A DNA stretch of 63,039 nucleotides, from the NCBI GenBank assembly GCA_020845475.1, contig JADLFN010000042.1, positions 1 through 63,039 of the forward strand, in the 5' to 3' direction. The stretch comes from Planctomycetota bacterium (GTDB taxonomy: Bacteria; Planctomycetota; UBA8742; UBA2392). Positions 26,462 through 33,652 of the stretch are shown piece by piece (within the stretch, counting starts at the first letter, position 1; each line of letters opens with the position of its first letter). Made by a program: the position numbers and the translations under genes. The notes beneath the pieces were generated by a model. That model had not been told where the DNA came from, ran no database searches, and saw only the letters and a list, made by a program, of their open reading frames with translations.

Positions 26462-27478
26462 ATGATCATCGCCATGAAACCCACTGCCACGCTTCGCGAA
26501 ATCACCGCCGTGATCGCGCGGCTTGAGGATCTCGGCATCACACCTACCGTGAGCAAGTCTGACGACGCCACCATCATCGGCATCGTGGGCGGCAAGAAGG
26601 GCGTCGAGCTCGCGCCCGTGGCTCAGATGCCCGGAGTCGCGCAGCTCGTTGAAACGCAGAGCCCATTTAAACGCGTGAGCCGCGAGTATCACCCGGAGGA
26701 CACCGTCGTGCGCACCGGGCCGCTCACGCTGGGCGACGGCGGATTTGCCGTGATCGCCGGCCCCTGCGCCATCGAAAGCGAACAACAGATTTTTGACGCA
26801 GCCGCCCACGTGAAGAGACTCGGCGCCACGGGCCTGCGCGGCGGCGCCTTCAAGCCGCGTTCAAGCCCGTATTCGTTCCAGGGTATGGGTGAGCAGGGAT
26901 TGAAATTCATGCAGGCCGCGGGCAGGCAGCACGGGCTGGCGACAGTCAGCGAAGTCATGAACGTGCGCCAGATCGAAGTCATGGTGCGCTACATCGACGT
27001 GCTGCAAGTCGGCGCGCGCAACATGCAAAATTTTGACTTGCTCAAAGAACTCGGCGCGGCCGGCAAACCCATCATGCTGAAGCGGGGTCTGAGTGCGACC
27101 ATCGAAGAACTGCTGCTCGCCGCCGAATACGTCATCAACAGCGGCAACCCTAACGTCATCCTCTGCGAGCGCGGCATCCGCACGTTTGAAACCGAGACGC
27201 GCAACACGCTGGATATTTCCGCGTTCCCGCTGTGCAAGCAGCTTTCGCATTTGCCGATCATCGTCGATCCCAGCCACGCAGCGGGCCGGCGCGATTTGAT
27301 CAAGCCGCTCACGCTTGCCGGCATCGCGGCGGGCGCTGACGGCGCGATGATCGAGGTGCACCCCTGCCCGGACAAAGCATTCTCCGACGCCAAGCAAACG
27401 CTTAGCTACGAGCAGTTCGGACTGGTGATGGCAGGTGTAGCGCCGCTGGTGGAAGCGATGCGTTTGGCGAAGTCTTGA
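26462..27478 (+). CDS. aroF: 3-deoxy-7-phosphoheptulonate (DAHP) synthase, type I beta
   Basis: The protein has 338 residues. Residues 1-70 are a ferredoxin-like regulatory domain (MIIAMKPTATLREITAVIAR onward). The barrel starts about 85: VIAGPCAIESEQQIFDAAAH, GLRGGAFKPRSSPYSFQG, KRGLSATIEELLLAAEYV, ILCERGIRTFET and VDPSHAAGRRDLI are the PEP and metal-site strands. It makes the first intermediate of the shikimate pathway from PEP and erythrose 4-phosphate. Its place at the end of the trp operon would link aromatic flux to Trp attenuation. Start ATG follows GGAGACAACC. Confidence 0.93.
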   Translation: MIIAMKPTATLREITAVIARLEDLGITPTVSKSDDATIIGIVGGKKGVELAPVAQMPGVAQLVETQSPFKRVSREYHPEDTVVRTGPLTLGDGGFAVIAGPCAIESEQQIFDAAAHVKRLGATGLRGGAFKPRSSPYSFQGMGEQGLKFMQAAGRQHGLATVSEVMNVRQIEVMVRYIDVLQVGARNMQNFDLLKELGAAGKPIMLKRGLSATIEELLLAAEYVINSGNPNVILCERGIRTFETETRNTLDISAFPLCKQLSHLPIIVDPSHAAGRRDLIKPLTLAGIAAGADGAMIEVHPCPDKAFSDAKQTLSYEQFGLVMAGVAPLVEAMRLAKS

Positions 27479-27499
27479 CGCGTCAATAGCGCGCAATTT

Positions 27500-27580
27500 T
27501 CAGAATGATCAGAATGCCAGCCAGAATAGGCAGGATGAAAAGCAGCCGGTGATTCTGACCATTCTGGGCGTAATCCTGCC
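27500..27580. repeat. Nested inverted repeat CAGAATGATCAGAAT type
   Basis: CAGAATGATCAGAAT (27501-27515) faces ATTCTGACCATTCTG (27552-27566). GGCAGGAT (27529-27536) faces ATCCTGCC (27573-27580). The pairs interlock rather than nest fully, so alternative folds are possible. Confidence 0.6.
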
Positions 27581-27706
27581 CATAATGTTTGATAACCCAT
27601 CGATTTAGTAGAGATATAAAAACGGCACAAACTATTCATTTATATGCAGTTATGATTACACGCTCGCCCAAAGGCTGCATTGGCTAATATTTTCTGCGGA
27701 ATTCTC

Positions 27707-27734
27707 TTGGCATTGCCTTAACCCGTCCTATCTT
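27707..27734 (+). promoter_or_regulatory. Promoter of the sulfate-assimilation operon
   Basis: TTGGCA (27707-27712), 16-nt spacer, TATCTT (27729-27734). Transcription would begin near 27741, only two nucleotides before the ATG of the Cys leader peptide, so the leader would be translated from an almost leaderless mRNA. Confidence 0.5.
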
Positions 27735-27742
27735 TGCGCGCC

Positions 27743-27811
27743 ATGAAGAACATCGCCAAGAAGTGCTGCATGTGCCCGCCCTCCGGTGGGTCGTGTAGCG
27801 TCTTGGTTTAG
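27743..27811 (+). CDS. Cysteine-rich leader peptide upstream of cysC
   Basis: This 22-residue ORF has Cys at codons 8, 9, 11 and 18 (the run KKCCMCPP) and ends in TAG. It is followed by a strong terminator and then by cysC. The codons TGC TGC ATG TGC end exactly where strand 1 of the attenuator begins (27775). No database name is known to me for this peptide; the assignment rests on codon content, position and the pairing pattern, which mirror trpL at 19842. Confidence 0.85.
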   Translation: MKNIAKKCCMCPPSGGSCSVLV

Positions 27812-27862
27812 AAATCAAAACCAAACCTCACGAAGCCACCGGAAACGGTGGCTTCTTTCTTT
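27775..27862 (+). promoter_or_regulatory. Cys-responsive transcription attenuator of the cys operon
   Basis: Strand 1:2 is CCCGCC (27775-27780), loop CTCC, GGTGGG (27785-27790), with one G-U pair. The antiterminator 2:3 is TCCGGTGG (27782-27789) with CCACCGGA (27836-27843), eight perfect pairs. The terminator 3:4 is GAAGCCACCG (27832-27841), loop GAAA, CGGTGGCTTC (27846-27855), then TTTCTTTTCC. A ribosome short of Cys-tRNA at codons 8-11 covers strand 1 and allows 2:3, switching on sulfate assimilation. Confidence 0.85.
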
Positions 27863-27875
27863 TCCGGACATTGCT

Positions 27876-27903
27876 GTAGGGGCGACATATATGTCGCCCC
27901 TAC
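27876..27903. repeat. Perfect 28-bp palindrome, GTAGGGGCGAC family
   Basis: Identical to 21327-21354. It ends 15 nt before the cysC ATG and is followed by GAAAGG, the probable ribosome site. Confidence 0.85.
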
Positions 27904-27918
27904 GAAAGGCAGACGATC

Positions 27919-28476
27919 ATGGCACACAAGGGATTCACACTCTGGTTCACAGGACTCTCCGGCGCAGGCAAGACCACACTGGCCGACCTCGTTGCGGACA
28001 AGCTGGCGCAATCCGGCGTGCCGCGCGAAGTGTTGGATGGCGACGTCGTGCGCACGAACCTGTCGAAGGGCCTGGGCTTTTCCAAGGAAGACCGCGACAC
28101 AAACATCCGCCGCATCGGCTTTGTGGCCAAGTTGCTTTCGCGCAACGGCATCCCGGTGATCACGGCGGCGATCAGCCCATACCGCGAGGTGCGCGATGAA
28201 GTGCGCAAGAACATCGGCAAGGGTTTCATCGAAGTCTACGTCAAAGCCAAGCTCGACACGCTGGTCAAGCGCGACGTCAAGGGCCTCTACGAGAAGGCGA
28301 TCAAAGGCGAGATCAAGGCCTTCACGGGCGTGAGCGACCCCTACGAGGAGCCGCTCAACGCGGAAATCGTGATCGACACCGACGCCGAAGGCGAGCTGCA
28401 AAGCGCGGACAAGATCTGGAACTACCTGGTCGAGAAGGGCTTTGTTGTCGCGGAACCGGCCCTGGCGCGCGCATAG
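27919..28476 (+). CDS. cysC: Adenylylsulfate (APS) kinase
   Basis: The protein has 185 residues, full length. P-loop [54 protein letters not shown], the serine region [16 protein letters not shown], and the lid [13 protein letters not shown] are all in place. It phosphorylates APS to PAPS. It is the first gene after the Cys attenuator. PAPS may feed the reductase downstream or sulfotransferases; the downstream reductase has the Fe-S signature usually linked to APS use, so the need for a kinase here is worth noting. Confidence 0.95.
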   Translation: MAHKGFTLWFTGLSGAGKTTLADLVADKLAQSGVPREVLDGDVVRTNLSKGLGFSKEDRDTNIRRIGFVAKLLSRNGIPVITAAISPYREVRDEVRKNIGKGFIEVYVKAKLDTLVKRDVKGLYEKAIKGEIKAFTGVSDPYEEPLNAEIVIDTDAEGELQSADKIWNYLVEKGFVVAEPALARA

Positions 28477-28496
28477 GCAACTGAATCGGCTGAACC

Positions 28497-28556
28497 ATGA
28501 AAACGCTACTCAAACACACGTGCGTGAAGTGCCGCATGGGCGGGCGGCCCGGGTGA
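28497..28556 (+). CDS. Second cysteine-containing leader peptide (between cysC and the sat-like gene)
   Basis: This 19-residue ORF, 20 nt after cysC, has Cys codons 9 and 12 in HTCVKCRMGG and ends in TGA. Its 3' end encodes strand 2 of a second attenuator. Cys content is lower than in the first leader, but position, pairing pattern and terminator are the same, so internal control of the distal cys genes is likely. Confidence 0.75.
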   Translation: MKTLLKHTCVKCRMGGRPG

Positions 28557-28608
28557 GTTCTTGCGTCATCGCAGACTCCCCGGGCCGCTCAAGCGGCCCT
28601 TTTCTTTG
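28531..28608 (+). promoter_or_regulatory. Second Cys attenuator, internal to the cys operon
   Basis: Strand 1:2 is GCCGC (28531-28535) with GCGGC (28544-28548), right after the second Cys codon. The antiterminator 2:3 is GCGGCCCGGG (28544-28553) with CCCGGGCCGC (28579-28588), ten perfect pairs. The terminator 3:4 is GGGCCGC (28582-28588), loop TCAA, GCGGCCC (28593-28599), then TTTTCTTT. Confidence 0.82.
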
Positions 28609-28629
28609 ACCCACAAACCGAGAACGAAC

Positions 28630-29157
28630 ATGCCAACGATTACCGAGAAGATCCTGAAGTTCACGCCGCGCGTGCTGCCTCCCGCTGAGGCTGAAGCCTG
28701 GGCCGTGAGCGCCAAGCACGTCATTGCACTTCCCCTTACTGATGCAGGCGTGGGTGCCCTGATTCAACTTGCGCTGGGCGAATTCGCGCCATTGACGGGT
28801 TTCCTTGAAGAAGCCGATTACCTGAGCGTGCTGCTCGACGGCAAGCTGCGCGACGGTACGCCGCTATTGGCGCCGCTGACGCTGGCGATTACCGCGGAAC
28901 AGCGCTCGGAAATCACGCGCGGCCAGCTTGTGGCGCTCACGAATCTGGCCGGCCAGGTGGTGGGCCGCCTCGAAGTTCGCTCGATCTATCCGCGCCGCGG
29001 GCACGCCGAATCGCTCGCGCGTACCGGCAAGACCAGTTCGCAGCGGCGCGCGGCCGTTGCGCGCGAGTGGCTGGTGGGCGGGCCGGTCGATGTGTTGCCC
29101 AACGTGATCAAGCGCGAAAGCCACGCCGAGCAACTTTTTCCCTGGGGATTGAGCTAG
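28630..29157 (+). CDS. ATP-sulfurylase N-terminal PUA-like domain only (Sat fragment or stand-alone domain)
   Basis: The protein has 175 residues. LGEFAPLTGFLEEADYLSVL, KLRDGTPLLAPLTLAI and TRGQLVALTNLAGQVVGRLEV are the PUA-like N-terminal domain of the single-chain sulfate adenylyltransferase. The catalytic domain, with its QxRNP and HxxH motifs, is absent: the frame closes at 29157 after QLFPWGLS and no continuation is found in any frame before the next gene. Either the gene is truncated and activity comes from a CysDN enzyme elsewhere, or the domain has a separate role (binding or regulation). The frame is intact and keeps a good start, arguing against simple decay. Confidence 0.72.
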   Translation: MPTITEKILKFTPRVLPPAEAEAWAVSAKHVIALPLTDAGVGALIQLALGEFAPLTGFLEEADYLSVLLDGKLRDGTPLLAPLTLAITAEQRSEITRGQLVALTNLAGQVVGRLEVRSIYPRRGHAESLARTGKTSSQRRAAVAREWLVGGPVDVLPNVIKRESHAEQLFPWGLS

Positions 29158-29160
29158 CGA

Positions 29161-29222
29161 TGCAGGGGCGAGGCATCTGACTTCGCCGAGGCTTCTTCGG
29201 ACCAGGGCCTCACCCCTACGAA
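29161..29222. repeat. Degenerate GTAGGGGCGAC-family element
   Basis: GCAGGGGCGAGGC at the left and GCCTCACCCCTAC at the right, with an internal CCGAGGCTTCTTCGG hairpin. The right end is followed by GAAAGGCGATCATG, the same start context as after the copy upstream of cysC. Confidence 0.55.
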
Positions 29223-29230
29223 AGGCGATC

Positions 29231-31612
29231 ATGGAAATCGAGACGCGATTCAACGGCAAAGAAGACTACGCCAAACACCTCGTCAGGCGCAGCAACGGCG
29301 AGGTTACGGTAGATGGCCTGTACCCGGAGAAGGCGCCGGGCCAGTTCATGGTGCGCGTTCGCATTCCCGGCGGTCGCATCACGCTGGCACAGGCAAGCGC
29401 GCTGGCCGATTTCGCTGAAGAGCACGCCGATGGCGAGTGGCACGTCGATACGCGCGAGAACATCGAGTTTCATGGCGTGACGACCGAGCATGTCGTGCCG
29501 CTGGTCGAAGCCATTGAAACCATCGGCCTGACCACGCGCGGCTCCTGCGGCGATACAGTGCGCAATATTGTCGTTGGCGCGGAGTCGCTCGTCTTCGACA
29601 CAACAGGTCGCGCGCTGGATTTGCAGAGCATCGCCGAAAAACTCTCGCGGCGCTTTGCGGGCAACCCGGAATTCGAAACGCTGCCCCGCAAATTCAAGAT
29701 TGGCTTTTTCTCGGCCGACGACCTGGAACCCTTGCACCGCATCAACGATCTCGGCTTCCTTGAAGAACGCCACGAAAGCGGCCCGAGCACGCTTTCCGTT
29801 TACGTGGGCGGCGGCCTTGGGCGCGAGCCGCGCCTGGCGGACCTGTTTTTCGCAAACGTGCCGGCGGACGTGACGACGCTCTATGAACTGATCGTCGCGG
29901 CGATTGGCGTGTTTCATGACCTGGGCGATCGCAAGAACCGCGCGCAGGCGCGCTTCAAGTTTGTGCTCGAGAAGCTGGGTGCACAGCAGGTGCGCGAATT
30001 GATCCTGGAGCGGTGGAATGCGCCGAGTGTGGTTAATGTGCGGCCCATCGAGGACCCGGCGATTTCTGGCCATGCGCTGGCGACGGGCGTTGCCAGCCAC
30101 GGATCTCACCTTCAGGCGGACGGGCGTTATCGCGTGTTTGTGCCGTTGATTGCGGGCGACCTGACGTCTGATGTGGCTCGCTTAATCGTGGCGGCAGCGC
30201 GCCACGCCAACGCCGAGGCGCTGGTACTGGGCACGCGCCAGAACATCGCCATTGTGGATGTGCCGGCGCAGAACGTCAGCGCACTGCAGCGTGAACTCGC
30301 GGCAATCGGCCTTGCGCCCGAGGGCTGGAACGGGCCGCGCGACATCGTGGCCTGCCCCGGAAGCGCCCAGTGCCGTAAGGCTTACCTCGAAACGCGCAAC
30401 TTCGCGCGCGAGTTGGCCGAAGCCCTTGACGCGTCAAGTGCCCCTGCGTGGGCCAAGCGCCTGCGCATCGGCCTGAGCGGCTGCCCCAACGCCTGCACGC
30501 AGCCGCAAATCCAGGAGCTGGGTTTCCGCGGGCAAGTCGGCGTGGTAAACGGCAAGAAGCGCCAGGGCTTCGATTTCCTGCTCGGCGGCCAATTGCTGGG
30601 CGGCACACGCATCGGAGAGCAAGTCGCGCGTTATCTCAGCGCGGATGAAGTGATTGCCGTAAGCGTCGCAACTGTGGAACTGTTCGCCGAACTGGGAAGC
30701 GAGCGCGAGTCGTTTCGCGAACTGATCGCGCGCGTGGGCATTGAGCGCTTCACGCGCACGCTGAGCCTGCGTGTGAAGTTGGCCTACGGCCATTGGGAGG
30801 ACCGCGTGGCTCGGGACTCCAGTCCCGAGTTTGAGGGCACAACGTTTGGACCTGGTTCACCCGACGAAGCCTTGGCGAAGTCGGGAAGTCCAAGCCACGC
30901 GCTTACCCCCCGCGAAATTCTGGCTTGGGCGCTGAAGACTTATGGCGACGATTTGCTCGTCACTTCAGCGCTGAATGCGGGTGGCGTGTTGCTGGGGAGA
31001 TGGCTCTCCGAACTGGCGCCACGCCACCCGATTTTCTTCATCGACACCGGCAAGCATTTTCCGCAAACGCTGGCTTATCGCGATGCGCTGATCCGCGACC
31101 ACGGCATCAACCTGGTCACGGTCAGCCACGGCCTGGGCGAAGCGGAGTTCGCCGAGCGCTACGGAAGCGAACTCTGGAAGCGCGACTCCGACCTGTGCTG
31201 CGCCATCCGCAAAGTCGAGGTGCTCGGCCGCCTGCGCAAGGGCAAGCGCGCGTGGCTTTCGGGCCTGCGCCGCGAACAGGGCGGCGAGCGCGCGCAAACA
31301 CCCGTGTTCGAACTCGAACAGGACGGCGTGGCCAAAATCTCGCCGCTGGCAACGCTCACCCGCGAAATCATCGACGCGCACCTGTTCGCCTTTGGCATCC
31401 CGCAACACCCGCTTCGTGAGCAGGGCTACGCCAGCATCGGCTGCGAGCCGTGCACGCAGGCGGCGCAGGGCCGTGAGCGCGACGGGCGCTGGGCCGGCAG
31501 CGGCAAAACTGAGTGCGGCTTGCACACGAAATGGACACGGCGCATCGACAAAACGCCTCAGGAAGACACCAGCAAGCTGGCAAAGGCGGGCGAAGCAGGG
31601 ATTGGGGTTTAG
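29231..31612 (+). CDS. Sulfite/nitrite reductase fused to APS/PAPS reductase
   Basis: The protein has 793 residues. The first ~520 are a sirohaem [4Fe-4S] sulfite/nitrite reductase: two ferredoxin-like half-repeats (RVRIPGGRITLAQASALAD and VPLIAGDLTSDVARLI), RENIEFHGV, and cluster Cys C375, C381 (CPGSAQC), C418 and C422 (GCPNAC). From about 555 it is a CysH-type reductase: LVTSALNAGGVLLGRWLSEL, IFFIDTGKHFPQT, C656-C657 in DLCCAIRKVEVL, GLRREQGGER, C738 and C741 in GCEPC, and the catalytic ECGLH. The CC plus CxxC pattern means a second Fe-S cluster, as in APS reductases. One chain would thus carry reduction from activated sulfate to sulfide. The linker (about 527-548) is partly encoded by a palindromic repeat. 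Confidence 0.9.
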   Translation: MEIETRFNGKEDYAKHLVRRSNGEVTVDGLYPEKAPGQFMVRVRIPGGRITLAQASALADFAEEHADGEWHVDTRENIEFHGVTTEHVVPLVEAIETIGLTTRGSCGDTVRNIVVGAESLVFDTTGRALDLQSIAEKLSRRFAGNPEFETLPRKFKIGFFSADDLEPLHRINDLGFLEERHESGPSTLSVYVGGGLGREPRLADLFFANVPADVTTLYELIVAAIGVFHDLGDRKNRAQARFKFVLEKLGAQQVRELILERWNAPSVVNVRPIEDPAISGHALATGVASHGSHLQADGRYRVFVPLIAGDLTSDVARLIVAAARHANAEALVLGTRQNIAIVDVPAQNVSALQRELAAIGLAPEGWNGPRDIVACPGSAQCRKAYLETRNFARELAEALDASSAPAWAKRLRIGLSGCPNACTQPQIQELGFRGQVGVVNGKKRQGFDFLLGGQLLGGTRIGEQVARYLSADEVIAVSVATVELFAELGSERESFRELIARVGIERFTRTLSLRVKLAYGHWEDRVARDSSPEFEGTTFGPGSPDEALAKSGSPSHALTPREILAWALKTYGDDLLVTSALNAGGVLLGRWLSELAPRHPIFFIDTGKHFPQTLAYRDALIRDHGINLVTVSHGLGEAEFAERYGSELWKRDSDLCCAIRKVEVLGRLRKGKRAWLSGLRREQGGERAQTPVFELEQDGVAKISPLATLTREIIDAHLFAFGIPQHPLREQGYASIGCEPCTQAAQGRERDGRWAGSGKTECGLHTKWTRRIDKTPQEDTSKLAKAGEAGIGV
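30810..30829. repeat. Palindrome read in frame within the reductase fusion linker
   Basis: CTCGGGACT, CC, AGTCCCGAG: 9-bp perfect arms. It encodes part of the linker RDSSPEFEG between the two enzyme domains. Confidence 0.7.
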
Positions 31613-31640
31613 GGGTTGGGGACTGCGGAAAGGAAACAAC

Positions 31641-32903
31641 ATGAGACAGCCATACTTGATTTCGCTCGACTTGACCGACCAGCCGGTGCTGGTGATTGGC
31701 GGCGGGCGCATCGCCACTCGCAAAGTCGAGGGCCTTCTGGACAGCGGCGCGCGCATCACCGTGATCGCGCCTGAACTCTCGCCGCGGCTGCGCGAACTGG
31801 CCGCGCTTGGCCGCGTCGAGCTGATCCCGCGCGCCTTTGATATTCTTGACCTGTCAAGACCCGCGCTGCTTACGTTCGCCGCCACCAACGACCACGACCT
31901 GAACTGGGCGATCGTGCAGCAGCTTCGACGCGATGGCCGGCTGGTCAACGGCGCGGACGCCGAGAGCGGCCGCAACTTCAGCACGCCAGCAACGGCGCGC
32001 ACCGAAAACGCAACGCTCGCGGTGGCGACTGATGAGGGCGATCCTGTGAGGGCGAAGGGATTGCTCGCCCGGGCGATTGAATTGCGCACCAGTAGAGGCG
32101 GGGACAGTCCCCTTCGGGGACAGTCCCCTTTGGTCACGCTTGTGGGAGCGGGGCCCGGCAACCCTGACCTGCTTACCGTGGGCGGCAAGCGCGAGATCGA
32201 GCTCGCGGACGTTATCGTGCACGACAACCTAGTGCACCCGGACATCCTCAAGCTCGCGCGGCCGGGCGCAGAACTCATTGCCGTGGGCAAGCACCCCTTT
32301 GGCGAGCAAGTCGCGCAAGAGACGATCAATTCAATTCTCGTGCGCGAGGGCTCACTGGGCAAGCGCGTCGTGCGCCTCAAGGGCGGCGATCCCTTCATCT
32401 TCGGCCGCGGCACCGAGGAAATCGAGGCTTTGCACGCCGCGGGCGTAAAGTGGCGTGTCGTTCCCGGTGTCAGCTCGATCAACGGCGTGAGCGGCGCTGC
32501 CGGCGTGACGCTCACCAAGCGCGGCCGCAATCACGGCTTTGCGGTGTTCAGCGCGGCTACGACGCCCGCCGAGGAAATCCGCCGCTGGGCGCGGATCGAA
32601 GGCCCGCTGGCGATTTTCATGGGCGTGCACAAGGCCGCGATCATTGCACGCGAGTTCATCGCAGGCGGTCGCGACGGCAATGAGCCCGTGGTGGTTGTTG
32701 CGCGCGGCGGAACCGATACCGAACGCGTGGCGGAAACCACTCTCGCCGAACTGCCCAAGTTGCTTGCGCAACCCGAGGAATGGACGCCGGGGCTGATCAT
32801 CGTCGGCGCAACGCGCGAAGCCGCGTTCAGGGCAACTGCTACATCGAAGACCGACGCCGCGCCGATTCCCGGCACGCACGTATTCACGAGGAACCACTCA
32901 TGA
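31641..32903 (+). CDS. cysG: Sirohaem synthase (precorrin-2 dehydrogenase/ferrochelatase fused to uroporphyrinogen-III methyltransferase)
   Basis: The protein has 420 residues. Residues 1-150 are the Met8/CysG-N part: VLVIGGGRIATRKVEGLL binds NAD and VNGADAESGRNFSTPA is typical. Residues 165-410 are the SAM methyltransferase: VTLVGAGPGNPDLLTVGGKR, VGKHPFGEQVAQETIN, RLKGGDPFIFGRGTEEIEAL, VPGVSSINGVSGAAGVTLT. It supplies sirohaem to the sulfite reductase encoded just upstream. ATG 31641 follows AAAGGAAAC; the open frame continues upstream only as the shadow of the previous gene. Residues 150-160 (TSRGGDSPLRGQSPL) come from an in-frame repeat. Confidence 0.93.
   Translation: MRQPYLISLDLTDQPVLVIGGGRIATRKVEGLLDSGARITVIAPELSPRLRELAALGRVELIPRAFDILDLSRPALLTFAATNDHDLNWAIVQQLRRDGRLVNGADAESGRNFSTPATARTENATLAVATDEGDPVRAKGLLARAIELRTSRGGDSPLRGQSPLVTLVGAGPGNPDLLTVGGKREIELADVIVHDNLVHPDILKLARPGAELIAVGKHPFGEQVAQETINSILVREGSLGKRVVRLKGGDPFIFGRGTEEIEALHAAGVKWRVVPGVSSINGVSGAAGVTLTKRGRNHGFAVFSAATTPAEEIRRWARIEGPLAIFMGVHKAAIIAREFIAGGRDGNEPVVVVARGGTDTERVAETTLAELPKLLAQPEEWTPGLIIVGATREAAFRATATSKTDAAPIPGTHVFTRNHS
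32100..32128. repeat. Two tandem GGGGACAGTCCCC units in frame in cysG
   Basis: Copies at 32100-32112 and 32116-32128 with TTC between. They encode the linker between the two enzyme domains of CysG. The same unit is found at 26290-26458. Confidence 0.75.
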
Positions 32904-33607
32904 CACACGCCATCACCGACCGGGTAATCACCGAACCCTCTATAATGGCTCAAGCCACTGTTCTGATACTCGCCATTCACGGCAGCCCCGGCGACCCGGC
33001 GCGTGCGCGCGAAGAGTTCGCGTTCCTGGCCGATGAACAGCGTCCGCTGGAAATCCTGGTGCTCAACGACAAAGAGCGCCCCGCAGCGGCGCAGCTTGGC
33101 CGTATCGCGCAGGCCCACCAGGGTCGCGAGCTGCATGTTGCCCCCTTTCTTCTGGGCGAGGGCTACCATTACACCCATGATCTGGTGCCGGCCGTGGAAG
33201 CCGCGCTTCGGTTGGGGGCGAGCGCGCGGCTGTTGCCGCTCTTTGGCCGCGCGGAGGTTTTTCTGCGCGCACTGCACCGCGCATTGTTCGATCATGCGCC
33301 GCCCGGCTTTGGCGGCAAGCTGGCGTGGCTGGTGCCCGGCGGCGCCAAGGTAGCGACCGACTTGCGCGAAGCGATCGAGTTGATTCGCCCTGAGCTTGCG
33401 GATGTTTCTACATGGCACGCCTTGTCGCGGGCACAACTCCCCGCCGAACTGCCGCAAGATACCCTGCCGCTGGTGGCCGTGTTGCGTGATGGCCGCATAG
33501 TCGAAAACCTCCGCCAGGCGTATGGCGGCGTGCAAAAGCCGCGCGCGCTGTTCGCGCCACACCATCTCAAAGAGGCGCTGGAAATCTGGCTTGGCGGGCG
33601 GCGTTGA
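32900..33607 (+). CDS. CbiX/sirohydrochlorin-chelatase-like protein
   Basis: The protein has 235 residues. After a short extension, VLILAIHGSPGDPARAREEF matches the first strand of CbiX-type chelatases, with the His that holds the metal. LHVAPFLLGEGYHYTHDLVP matches the second metal-site segment. The rest is more divergent, so the match covers one chelatase half with a variant second half. It starts on the cysG stop (ATGA). Since CysG-N already has ferrochelatase potential, this protein might do the iron insertion better, or act in cobalt insertion; the next gene is a Ni/Co transporter. Confidence 0.62.
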   Translation: MTHAITDRVITEPSIMAQATVLILAIHGSPGDPARAREEFAFLADEQRPLEILVLNDKERPAAAQLGRIAQAHQGRELHVAPFLLGEGYHYTHDLVPAVEAALRLGASARLLPLFGRAEVFLRALHRALFDHAPPGFGGKLAWLVPGGAKVATDLREAIELIRPELADVSTWHALSRAQLPAELPQDTLPLVAVLRDGRIVENLRQAYGGVQKPRALFAPHHLKEALEIWLGGRR

Positions 33608-33652
33608 TTTTCGGCGCGTAGTGGCGTTGTGCGCAGGTGCTAAGATGCTGCC

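Larger units (their letters stand above)
27479..27918. other. 440-nt intergenic region: repeat, promoter, Cys leader and palindrome
   Basis: From left to right: TTGACGCGTCAA over the aroF stop; the nested inverted repeat at 27500-27580; an AT-rich stretch (about 27600-27700) in which nothing definite was seen; a promoter at 27707-27734; the Cys leader peptide and attenuator; and the 28-bp palindrome just before cysC. Confidence 0.75.

Noticed and set aside
28554..28556. TGA at the end of the second Cys leader as a third Sec codon
   Set aside because: The downstream frame does not join the sat-like gene and contains no recognisable protein; here TGA fits as a normal leader stop.
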